Below, piece after piece: positions 1 through 12,900 of a DNA stretch of 64,000 nt (positions are counted from its first letter, which is position 1; every line of letters begins with the position of its first letter). The stretch comes from Patiria pectinifera (Eukaryota; Echinodermata; Asteroidea; Valvatida; Asterinidae). Under the pieces are notes generated by a model that had not been told where the DNA came from, did no database searches, and saw nothing but the letters and a program-made list of their open reading frames with translations. The DNA lies in assembly GCA_029964075.1 (NCBI GenBank), contig CM057146.1, positions 12,171,501-12,235,500 of the forward strand, written 5' to 3'. The position numbers and the translations under genes are program-made.

Positions 1-28
1 TGGAGTGTCATGGCCTAGCGGTTAAGAG

Positions 29-336
29 TGGAGTGTCATGGCCTAGCGGTTAAGAACACCGGACTCATGCTCTGGTGTTTCAGAGGTAACAGTGGCATGG
101 GTTCAAGCCCACCGGGTGGACACTTGTGCCCTTGAGCAAGGCACTTAACCATTATTGCTTCGTTCTTTGGATGGGACGTAAAGCCGTAGGTCCCGTGTGT
201 TGTGTAATCCAATGCGCGTTAAAGAACCCAGTGACACTTATCGCTAAGAGAAGGGGTTTGCCCCGGTGTTTCCGGTCTCCTGTTTAAACTCCCACGCGGA
301 GTATTTAGGAGATGAACCAACCAAGAACCAAGAACT
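29..336 (+). mobile_element. tRNA-headed SINE (family B)
   Basis: It begins tggagtgtcatggcctagcg, with A-box-like (tggcctagcggttaagag) and B-box-like (ggttcaagcc) motifs, then a body shared with 63307-63616, ending in accaagaaccaagaac. TTAAGAG at 22-28 and 337-343 is a likely target duplication. Bases 1-28 repeat the SINE's first 28 bases, so the head is doubled. The right arm lacks this SINE at the matching site (about 48380). Confidence 0.75.
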
Positions 337-962
337 TAAGAGAGTGCACTTTAGATAAATGAACCACTGAAAATGACAGGCAGAAAATGTCAAAAAATGA
401 AAATTATGCACAAAGATAAAATAGAAAAGGATGAAATGCTTTGCTAAATCCAGCTCATAATTGTCAACAAGGGCATTCACACAGTCTGTGATCCACAATA
501 ACCCCAATGTGTACACATGGTAGCTGCGGTACCAGTGTACCGTGCACCAGTATAAACACGGTGGAATCCTTGGGTGTGTGAGTTTGTTTCTGCATTCAAT
601 AGGGGACGTTGAACAATAGAGGACAATAGTGTCCCCAGTTCTGGCAGGTCCCCAATTCGGCGATCGTGTACAAAACATATGGGAGGTCTTCCTAAAAAGT
701 TAGGGTACAAACAGTAGAGGGACAATAGGGGGTCCCCGATTGCAGGCAAATACACACTTGCATGCGTGTGTGTGTGGCTCATCATGACAAAGAAAATGAG
801 CTGTAAGTGCCCCATGGTTGTTTCTCATTGTGGGGAATTCCCTTGCATTTCAAGGAGCGATCGGTCACAGTCAGTCTCAGATGTATGTAAGGCATGCAAT
901 ATCATTGAAATTTCTTCCAAATCTGTTTGCTGAGGTTACCTGAATATTTGATTCTATTCCAG

Positions 963-3900
963 TCAGCAAGAGCCTTCCGACCAGCCCAGCACGCCCCAAA
1001 TCACCCCCGCATGCCACAGTCTCCAGACCCCCTGATTCAGAGCAGACGTCCCCTGCCAAACACTCACCACCAAGGGAGCTTGGCAAGAGAGAAGAACCCA
1101 GAGGTGAGCTAGTTTGAGCAAGTTTCCGCCATGCAATGTTTCCTCGATTTGGCAAATTAGTTTTACCCATAATAGTGATAATAATAACGTGTTCTTATAT
1201 AGCGATTTTAACTAAGATCAAAGCGCTTTACATCGTTATTACCCCTGATCATTGGACCAATTAAACATGCCAAATACCATCTCAGCTCCTTGGGGAGTAT
1301 ACAGCTCCATGCAGCCATTTCGGTGCAAAGCAGCTAAAATCAATCACATTAACTATCTTTGGCTCACAGGTACCCAATTTACTCCTGGGTGGAGAGAAGC
1401 AATGAGTGACTGTGTCTTGCCCAAGGGCACACACACCATAACAGATGCTAGACTCGAACCCACAACCTGCAGTATTACCCGCAGACAACAAACTCAGTGC
1501 CCCAGAACAGGTGGCCACTGCGCTCCATCATTTTAAAGATTTGCAGCATGTTGCTAGCGCACGACTTTGGATGCGATCCCTGGCTACGTGGCACACCTGC
1601 TTCATGGCACACATATGACTAACGGCTTCTGACAAGCGCCCTTGAACAAAGACATTAAATCATTGGGTCCATAGTTCAGTTGGTAGAGTGCTGGCACAGT
1701 ATTCTGGCGGTCTGGGGTTCAGATGAGTGGTGGGATTTAAATCCAGATATTTAAACATTCGGTTTGAATTCCACTATTCGGTTTCGATTTTTGAAGCCAG
1801 ATATCCGAAACCAGCCTTTATACAAATTAAGCCTTTCATTTTTTTGAGACACAGGCTAAAGAGAACAGCTAAAACATCCCAAAATTTGCTCTATATGATC
1901 TCTGATTGTAACTTCGTTCATTTGCTAGTCGATGTCTTGGTTCATGTATATGAATATACATAGCCTGCCCATTTGACTTATCGGAGAGTTCTCATCCACT
2001 TTTCCCCCTCAACATTACAGTTTTGGAGTGTTTTTATAGAGGCCCAGTGGTCATTAAATCCTGCAAATTATACCCAGTCATTGGAAGGGCATTTCATGTG
2101 GTACCTCACTCGTCGCTTTTTTGTGAGCTGGATGGGAACATCCAATGAAATCAGATAACCGTTATTTGGTTTTTAAAAAAAGTAAGAATATTCGGATTTT
2201 AAAATCTCTGATTTCTCCCACCACTTGTTCAGATCCTGCTCCAATCAATTTCCTCGGTCAACCACAGTTGAAAGTCTTGTGTAATAGGAATGTTCTCTTT
2301 TTTTTCAGACCTCATACAAAATACTTTTAAAAAAATGTTAAACCGATAATAATACAACGTTGGTTAAATGAAACCTTATTTCTATGGAGTCATAGTTACA
2401 TCAAAAGTTGTTCATAAAAATTGATACTAAAAATCTGTAACAAAATTCAATGAAATTTTGATTGAAAATTCTTGACCTCAGATGCGCCGTCATGGCACGA
2501 CCGTTTCACGTACCACGATGACATGGGCATCCCCGACACAGCCCGTAACAGACTCGGGCGTACCTACCCAGACACACTACGGTCCACCTACCCGGCCCCA
2601 TCCGGGCGCAGACCTGCCAGCAGTGCTGCCACAAGGGGCGGGGTTTCAATCGAGGGCGGGACCTCAACCGACGGGTACCAGTCAACGGGGAGACGACAGA
2701 GGAACGTCAAGATGGAAGATGTTGAAGATTGGCTGAGCAGCCGTCTGAGAGACAGAAGAGTGGTATTGAAATGTTGGTTCAACTTGTTATTGTGCGTGAA
2801 GAATAGACCATTTCGCGAACGCTATCAATACTATCATGGAGGCCCCCTTCAATGGCAGAAAGCATTGTGCTAGCTATTGTTCAGATAATCCATCTTGGGG
2901 CAGCTGCTTTGCACAATAGCATGCACAATAGTTCTCCTTTCAATGGGACCCTGTGTGTGTACAGTGATCACGTGCCCGGACTGGTTTGACAGAGTAAAGT
3001 TGAGTCTGACCGGGCCGAAATGCCTCATCGGGCCTGTGTTTATCTATGGTTAATTACCATGGAAGGACTGTGAACATTTGTACCCCCATCAAATTCCATT
3101 TCATTGCAAGTAATACTGACCTGCTCAAGTGCTAATGCAACCTGCCATATGAAATGTCTTGATAGCAGGATATTATTGAGAAAAAAACTGTGAGTTTCCC
3201 AATTGCATCTGGATTAGAATCTTTTTATGCGAGTACACAATACTCTCATAAAAAAGCAGTGGGGCATTCAGCGTTAGGCCAAAAAAAGAAGAAGAATACT
3301 TCTGCTTCCGATTACCTGACCGACCCTATTTTTAGGCCGCGACCCTAAAAAATTTTATCGGCAAGTCAAACAAAAATATAATAATGAATGGATCGACCCT
3401 ATTTTTAGGCCGCGACCCAAAATTTTTTATCGACAAGTAAAACAAAAATATGATAATGGATAAATAATTTTTAAAAATCCTGTTGTCTTTTCTGTCTTTA
3501 CAAAACACCTCTCAACAACCGTTTTGCATGGTCCTTAGCTACATCGTTAATGAAACATTTCTGTGGATGGTTTACATTACGGCTGACATACTTGGCCAAT
3601 TTTGTTTTTAAACACCAAGAAATCAAGGATTAAAATAAACCAAAATATCATTGTTTGGAAAAAAACTGTTGTAAAGGCTTCTTTCCTTTTTCAAGTGAGC
3701 AAATACTACAGCAATTTCATAGAATGTTTGTTACATTTTAGAATCGAATGATAGTGGTGTTGGGCTCTCAATGGCCTACTTATTTCAACTGGATTCTCTC
3801 TCAGTGAGATCGGGGTAATTGTTAAAACAAAAGAAGAAAAGAAAATAATAGAATTAAGCTTATGAAAAGTTTTTCAAAATTCGCCATTTCATCCTTCTGT

Positions 3901-6900
3901 GGTTTGGCAGGAAGAGGACTTGCCACCCCGACCAAGACGAGTGGCTTTTGTGGAGGATTACGAGGAGAGGGACCGATCTCAGCGGTCCTTCTATCATGAG
4001 AAGCTAGGACCTGTCGCATCCCGGTTCACGTAAGATTCTTTTGTGTTTCCTGAATCCCTTATGTGGGGGGCTATGGTCAAATGGTTACGGTGTTCGACTC
4101 GTGTGCCGTGGTACACGGGTTCAAATCCTGACGGGGAACATTGTCCGTGTTCTTGAGCAAGGCACTTTGCCATTATTGCTTCGGATGGGACGTAAAGCCA
4201 TAGGTCCCGTGTGTTGTGTAATGCACGTGAAAGAACACAGTAACACTTACCGCTAAGAGAAGGGGTTTGCCCGGTGTTTCTGACAGTGGCTGCAATATGC
4301 GCCGCCGCACCTTGTATGCTCTTTATAAAGGTGCTACATGATGGGTCTTGTATTTCTCATAGACTTCCATTACCTGTCGTTAAAAAAATAGACATAATTA
4401 CCAGCGCCTTGAGTACCTATTGTTGGTAGATACGTGCGCTATATAAGACTCCTGTATATTATTATCATTTTGACAACTGATGGAAAGATAGACTACACAA
4501 CACTTCCAACAGGAATTGTTTCATGTTCATTGAGACTCTTTTTTGTCCAAGATTTTGTTCAGCACAACAAAGGAAAATAACCTTTATATGTTCGTCTTTT
4601 CCATAACTTACCGATTGTCTGAAAACTTGGCAAGGGAACATTCCAGGAGGAATACTGAATAATTGGGAATATAGTGTTTTGACTGAAAATGCGCCTTCAG
4701 TCTGAAATATGAAAGTCAGAGAACATCTGTAGCATTGGTTTAATATTTTGAAGATTAATATCTTGCAGGCATGAAAGTAGTGACAGCGAAGCGGACTCGG
4801 ACCTGTTATCCCAATGCAGCGACACAGCAGTGGATTACCAACGGGCTACCAGCTACCCTGCATCTCACATCATAGAGGATCCTCACCGGTACCCCGTCAG
4901 AGAGCTGGAGGACCAACCTTACCACCTGCGGCCGCGCAGCAAGCCAGCTGGCGCGGCCAAGAAGAAGCGCGCTCAGCCCAGACCCAAGAGCGTGCTCCTG
5001 CCCGTGCCCAGCAGCCGGAGCCAGAGGGTGCGGTTTGAGGAGGCGTTGGAGGCAGACGCGACGGGACCCATGAGCAGGATCAGGAAGCGGCTGAATAAGG
5101 AGAACAAGAAGCATGCCAGACAGAAGGAGGTCGGCATCTTGTGCATTTTAAAGAGGTTGTGGAATGCTCGAAGACATTTCTGTCATTTTTCGGGTATATG
5201 TAGCCTAAGGTGTGATGAAATAAAAACGACTATTGTTTCTGTCATAAAATGAGTACAAAAGGTACTTTTGAGAGCTGTTTTTCAAGTCCTGTTATGCCTG
5301 TTTCGACCCCAACGTGCAATTTGTGTAAAAGTCGTCGTTGCGGGCAGCAAACAAAACACAGTAAATCGTGACGTAATAAACAGGACTCCCGATGCAGAGT
5401 AGCATATACGAGTCCTGTTTATTACGTCACGATTTACTGTGTTTTGTTTGCTGCCCGCAACGACGACTTTTACACAAATTGCACGTTCGGGTCGAAACAG
5501 GACCTGAAAAACAGCTCTCAAAAGTACCTTTTGTACTCATTTCATGACAAAAACAATAGTCGTTTTTATTTCATCACACCTTAGGCTACATATACCCCAA
5601 AAAATGACGGAAATGTCTTTGAGCATTCCACAACCTCTTTAACCAAGATTGCAACTGTGTATGTGATGCAATCAAGCTAAACGAGTACCAGCATGCGGTT
5701 TTCACAGCAGCAATGCTGATATTGTGCTCTTTTCAAATCTGTCAAAAAAAAATTGACCAGGGTCGACAAACGACTCACTTAGCTTGATCGCATCACATAT
5801 ATCCTAGCCATTTTCTAAATCGTAGCTTCTTCTCTAGATTCGATTTCGGCTTCAACTTGGATTCCAAAATATTTGAAACAGTTGTAGTGAAAGTACTCTA
5901 AATATTTGGCCTCACGCTAGACGATTTGGGTGTCTCTGTAGTAGAAAAGTGAGCTAAATGTAACTGAATAGTTTCAGCGCATGAAGCTGATGTACATGGC
6001 TGAAGTGTTGAACCAAGTTGAAGTTTGAAAAGCCACTGACAATGCAATAGTGATTCCCTTCACACAAATACAGTCCAAATACAATTGTTCAACACAAGCA
6101 ACATTGGTTTACAGAACACTTTACTGAAGGTGTTTCTATACCACTTAATAATTATTTTAACCCTTAATGATATAAAATTATGTTCAGTAGTCTACAGCTT
6201 AGTAGGTGGCTAATTTAGTCAATAAGTCAATAATAAGTCAATACAGTGGAACGCCGCTATAACGAACCTCGTGGGATCCACAGAAAGTATTTGTAATAGT
6301 GATTGTCCGATATAGCGATTTTAAGCTGCCGGTGCTCCGGTACTCACTTTTCAATAAATGGCGCCCTCCAGAACTTCACCCTGCATGCCCTGGTAGTTAC
6401 TGAAAGACGACTTCGAACACGTGCCGACTTTTGAATTATGTAAATACACAGTTTTGAGCTTACTACCTACATCGATGGGTGGCTTTCCCCTTCTATGCCT
6501 TGGGGAAATAATAGCCACTTGTTGCTCTTCTGTTTACGGTTTTCAACAACAATGTTCGGTTGGTTTTGTACACAATAATCGGGAGCCAAGGATGATGTTC
6601 GGTATAGCCGAATGTTCGGTATAGCGGTGTTTGGTATAGTGACGTTCTACTGTATTTAATCAATAACCATCTCTACCCCCTCTAGATTCCTGTTTACTCC
6701 TAGCTGGAGAAAAGTGTCTTGCCCAAGGACGTAATGCAACTCCCACAGTCATGCTGATTTTAGATGATGCTTCTGAAGTACAGTTCAAAGATGTAAGGTT
6801 CAATAACAATGAGTGATTTTGTTTTCGTAGGTTCTGCGCTATGTGTATAAGAGCAACCTAGATGAAGCTAAGAGCGGTCTCAAGAAGCAACTGGACCGCA

Positions 6901-9900
6901 ACAAGAGGGTCTTAGATAAACAGGTAAACTAGCACCACAATATGCTGAGCTACAGTTTCATATAAAAGCCGAAATATTGTACAGTATTTAGAGGTTCGTG
7001 ACCTGAAGTTTTTATACCAGTTTTCGTATGAAATCCTCGTTTGTTAGTTTCAGCTGAGAAGTACAGACAGTCATATTTTACTATACTCCCGAGGACAATG
7101 TTTTGTGTTTCCCTTTGCCCCTGTAATACACCACTCTCCCATAGACACGCAAACTTACTACAGAGGACCGTTTTGAACAAAAGACCCAACGCCCGAGGAC
7201 TGAAAGGATCTGTTGTTCTCCCTTTGTGTGTCGGGGTTATGTAGAACAAGTACACACAGACTAGAAAGTTTTTTTCAGGACTATTTTTGTATTTGATTAC
7301 TATCCCTGTGCCTCATCTGTTTGCAAGTCAGACTTATTTTATTTAATAGAAATAATCCTTTTTCAGGACACAGAATACAGAAAGGTTTTCAGTGGTCCCA
7401 AGACCAGCAGGTACCAGCCAGCACAGAAATACAGCAGTATGTATTACTATTGTGTTTATTTCTTTAGCTAGGGATATGAACACTGACGTACAGAATCTGA
7501 AGTACCTGTAGTTTTCAAAGGTGTCACCATGCAAATTTCTTTACCCGATTAGAAGAAAGTGTAGACAAATTCGGCGACAGCCATTTTCTGAGGTGGCACT
7601 GTGGTGGCACTGTGATGGCATCAGGCTCGTGTGAGTCGCACTGAGGTTGTACGCATGCACGTAGGGCTCCTTCTACCAATAGTGATACCAAAATGGGCGT
7701 GCCTCCTCTTTAAGAATGCGTGCGGCATGTGTGCAAGTGTACCACCACCAAAAAAAAAATAAATTGTTTGGTGGATTCCACTGTAGGTTGATATTCCAAG
7801 TTCATTACCTCGGGCATTCTGAACGGGAACTAGCAGCCAGTATTCCAAGTGTGTTCCCGGCTGAAATTGGCTGTTCGCAAGCATCAGTGTTGTAGTCGAG
7901 ACCCTGCAAGACAATCACAAGACCAACACAAGACCTCCAGTCTCAATTCAGGGCACAAGCTATTCAAATGAACTGCGACAAAGGCATTCCTTTGTTATTG
8001 TTCATCCACTGTTGTTTGTGACTGGTCTCTTGAATGGTCTTGTGCTGCTCTTGTGTCTGGTCTTATGTCTGGTCTTGTGATGGTCTCGACTACAACACTG
8101 CCAAGCATTGGCCTTTAAATTTGTTCCGAATTGTACTTAGGCTTCCCCCAGTAGAATCTATAAGTGTTCCTTCTGGATGATCCTTTATTCCTAACTCCAA
8201 GATCCTTCGAACCCCCAGGAGGTTTTGGAAGAATGGGGTAGATACATAGCATGGGGATAGATGCTTCTTGGAAGTTTCGAGTGCAAAAAAAAAAATGTGC
8301 AACTGAGGACCAGCACATTGAAAGATGTTGGATGATACCTGAAGGTTTCTAGTAAAATTCATAAGAGACTATTATTTGAAAGGCTTTAAAGGTAATTTAT
8401 AACAATCATTAGTGTCATGTTTTGATTTGATAAAGATGTAAATGTTTTTCTTTCAGCCAAAGTGACAACAGAAAGACCGTCACGCAACACCACAAAGGGC
8501 CCCATCAGGTCTAAACGCAAGCGCAGTGCCTCAGCTAGTCCCACCATGCACAGACACAAGCGATGTGAGTATCCCTCCTATTTCAACGTTCTGGTTCCCA
8601 GAGTTTGGATGATAGGACTACAAAGATGTACATTTGTGTATTCGTATCACAGGGATAATCCTTCTTCCTTTGTCTCTCAGAGAGAATTATCCTTTTTCTT
8701 TTTCCTAGTATCTTTCTCATACCCAAAGTGAGCAATCTTTGCCTTTCCTGATGACTGGTGTTGGTCCTTTGTCATTTACAGAGAGCGTCCTTTCTTATTT
8801 GTTTATTTAACTGGGAACTCCAGAAAAAGAATCTCCAAACTGCAGAGGATCCAGAACTCTGCCGCTCGCTTGGTATCAAGAGCTATTAGAAGAGTGAATA
8901 TATAACACCTGTCCTTAACAATCTGCACTAGTTGCCAGTACAGTCTCGCATCCAATATATGGTCATTCTCACCATCTTCAAAGCTGTCCGTGATCTGTGT
9001 CCAGCCTACATCTCAGAACTACTCGTACCTTACATCCCATCAAGGCCCCTAAGATTGTCTTTCCAGTACCTTCTTACTATTAACCCTGGACAAATGAAGA
9101 GCTATGGAGAAAGAGCATTCGCATGTGGAGGCCTTAGACTTTGGAACACTCTCCCACTGTTACTGCGCTCAATTGCTGATCTGGAATTGTACCCTGGGCG
9201 GAGTGACCTGATGCCCCTGGGGCATCAACAAACCTAATTTTTTGAATAAAAAAAAAAATTAGGGCCAATAACGTTCACCTCCTATCTAATCCTCATTCAA
9301 CCCTTGCCAAATCAGCTGGTTCAATGAACTTTGCTGCCAGTGTTACACCCAGGCCATGTCAACAAACTTTCGACCAGGCCTCCTGCCAAGTCTCATTGAA
9401 AATCAACAAAGACCTGTAACTTGACACAGTCATCTCCCTTCATAACTGCATACCACAGCCGCCAGTCAATTATCTTTCCAGCGCACTGTCTGGCAACTGT
9501 CTGGACACTGTCTGGCACGTGGCTTTTTGTTGTATTGCTATGAATAGGGTCTTGCGTAGTGCGGGACGAGTTGTTGTAAAGTTTTTGTAAACGCTGCGCA
9601 GGGTTTTAAGAAATGCCTTAAAACACACTTCTTTGAAAATAGTTTCCAATAGACTGCTCAGACTACATGTACATGTTTATGAATTGTCAAGTACATTGAG
9701 AGCTCCTACGATCCTGAAATGGGCTATAGAAGAACGTGTTATTATGAATTATTATTAAAATGAAAACCAGGGTACATGGAAAAACAGAACAGATTCACTA
9801 TTCTTGTTCTTGCGTAAATGCAATTTACACCGTAAAGTTAAAGAGCTCATCACTGTCCACACTTGTGAACAGCAAGTTCCGAGATTTATACATAGCTGCC

Positions 9901-12900
9901 AACTATTACGATTTTTCGTAATTATTACGAATTGTTTGTTAAATTACGAAAATACGATTTGCCACTAAAACATTACGAATTTCCCATTTTCTCCCTAACA
10001 AAAAAAAAATACTTGTAAAATATCGTTTTTGACCGAAAACTTCTGGCGAAATGTTGCGATAATGGATGGACTGGTGACAAGTCTAATAAGCAATGCCGTC
10101 AAGCACCTGATAGACATCAATGCAGTGTGCGCAGTGGAGTATTTGAGGACCAGACTAAAAATATTTTGCATACTTTGGCCCTACATCATTGTGTGTAAAA
10201 ACACGATACAAACTCGAAACTCAACATCCAAAGCATGCATCTCAAAAAAAAAAAAAAAACGCACATGTTATTACTGTTATTATTTATTTGACTTCAACAA
10301 ACAAATACAGACAGTAAAACAAAATGAATTTAAAAAAAAATTATTATTATTATTTTTTTATTTTTTTATATTATCTTTTGGCCTACAGTACGTTATTATT
10401 CACAACAAGAATGGTATGCACATGTAAACCATGTACCTGTACTCGATGTTGGTAAAGCTGGTACATACACTTTTGATAATACGAGCAGTTGAAAATGACT
10501 GCGCGGGTTGATTACTAATTGGGATTTTGAAAAGTTGGCAGCCATGTTTATATTTTGGGGTTGGGTTTCTTTAACGAGTACCGGAGTACCTGCTTTTTTT
10601 TTCAATCAGGTACCTGATTTCTGTACTACCCGTAAATGCACACCCCTATTTCCTGGCAGTTCTTTATTTGACTTCCTTGTGAATATCCCTTTTCCTTCTT
10701 TCTTTCCTCGTGAGTATCCAGTGAGCATTCACCCCTCGCCCAGTCAGAGCTCTTTGTCTTCACCACCAACCCTTCTTTTTGTTCCTCCGTCTTTTCTCCA
10801 GTGAGTATCGGCGACGATGAGATGCTGCCCACCGTCATGCAGGAGTTTCCCTTCCTGCACGTCTCGCCCCAGACGGCCCACGACATGTGGGCCAAGCAGA
10901 TGCGACAGATGGAGCAGCTGACCAAGATGGGCCTGGATCAGAAATACAAGAAGACCAAGACCCAGCTCAAGGTAAATGGGCTTCCATGCACATATCCTCC
11001 CTCATCTATCATGAAAAAAAATAAACAAGGTGCAAACTATCAGCCACTGCACAGCTGTGTGCTGAGCGAAAAGTCATTCGAGGCCGTTTGCTCAGCATGT
11101 AGCTTACAAAATATTCCCGTGTGCGGTGAATTTTTGCTGAGAATTCTGCCTTGTGAGGCCATGAGGCTATCCTATTTGATTTTTGTTTCGCCTTGCGAGG
11201 CGAAAAACTCACCATGTGCGGTCAACCTGAGCTACGTGCAGCTACAAAGATTAACTAGCCAATGAAATCATGTACTCTGTACACGTGATTTTAAGATATT
11301 TTTGTGCGAAATCTACTAAAGCCTGCTGGCGTTTGTCCCCGTTTTCTTAAATCACGTGACCGACTAATGAATAATGTGCTTTCATTGGCTAGTTAATCTT
11401 ATTAGCTCAGCACTTAGCTGAGGTTGACCGCACACGTTGAGTTTTTCGCCTCACGGCCTCGCGAGGTAGAAAATTCAGCAAAAATTCACCGCACACGGTC
11501 ATATTTTGTGAGCTACGTGCTGAGCAAACGGCCTTGAATGACTTTTTGCTACGTACGTAGCTCTCTTGTGCAGCGGGCTTTATAGCCCCATTGCCCACTG
11601 TGGGCCTATTAAGCAAAACTATTTGTCTCACATGCATAAGTGTAATTCAGAATAATATTCCTGGTTTGATTCCTTTTTGTCCCTTTCAGATGGAGGATGC
11701 AGAGCGACGGCAGGAGACCCTTCTCAAAATCATGAAGAAAGAGCTGGGCCACAACCAGAGAATGGTTAGTCTCATTTGGAACCCTCATTAATAAGCAAGA
11801 CTTAAATTGCAAGACCAAGGGTCTCACCATGGATGTATCAAGTTATCTCTGGTATTGGGCCCCCTGGTAGGAGGGGAGCAAGGAATTGACAGTTTTAGAG
11901 GTGGAGGAAAACCCCTGATAACATTTCTGCGGAAAATTCACGTTGGCTCCGGCAGGATTCAGACCCTGGTCACAGTGATGGAAGGCAAGGCACGTATGAT
12001 CATCTCCTATTGTCTGTGTAGTCACTTAATTCACTTAATATAGGCTTACTTGCTGCACATGCTGGTGTGAGACATCCACTAGTCTTTGCATGTTGGCAAT
12101 ATTTTACCAACATATTCTGGTGCTACGGTGGCATAAAGTGCCCAAAATGTTCTATCATATGAGTTTTCTCAAAGTTACACCCCGCAAATATATACTCAAA
12201 GTAAGTTTCAAATAAAACTCACCATATAATCAACCGGGTTACATTTTTTTAAAGGAATATTCGTTGCTCTTTTTTTGCCATGACAATTGACCGTGCATAT
12301 ATTGCATAAGGAGCAAATCAATAATTGTGAATAGAATAAAAACATATAGCTCCCTATTTATCACCTGGACGGGTACATTGACATTGCTGGCTCCACTTCC
12401 ATAGGTCTCACTTATTCCTAAAAACTCAAGATTTTTAAGGAAAAAAAAAATTTGTTATCAACGAAAATCACTGCTTGCAAAAAGACTACTACGTCATTTG
12501 AATACGGAGCATCAATAGACCTATTGAAACAAAAATTACAGGAAGAAAAGACTGATTATGTCATGCTGCATTTAAGCCTTATTAAGGGACAAAGGCTGAT
12601 GGTGTCGAGTGGGATACCTGGGCACAATAGTCAAACTAAGTGGCAGGCACAAACATACGTGGAGGAGAGTACCACTTCACCAACTATATCCTTCATGTAG
12701 TATTTTTAAATCAGGCTTCCGGTGATAAACATATACAGTAGATTCCCGTTACAGCGCGCCCTGATATAACGCTCCTGCCGATATAACGCTCATTTTTCAT
12801 TTCCCCGACTGCGCTCCCATTCATTGTGTACATATTCCTGCGGTTACAGCGCTCCCGTTTACAACGCTTTTCGGGATATAGCGCTCACTATTTTAAGACC

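Noticed and set aside
1664-1735. Possible tRNA gene
   Set aside because: It has an A-box but a weak B-box and no acceptor stem; it is followed by SINE-like sequence.
10801-11265. 154-codon frame taken as a whole gene
   Set aside because: Only 10802-10971 is the CEP95 exon; the rest reads into the intron and a fold-back element.
12452-12700. 82-codon frame with [20 protein letters not shown]
   Set aside because: It looks protein-like, but the right arm copy is not open over the same length, no splice context was found, and I cannot name the family; kept only as a possible decayed fragment.
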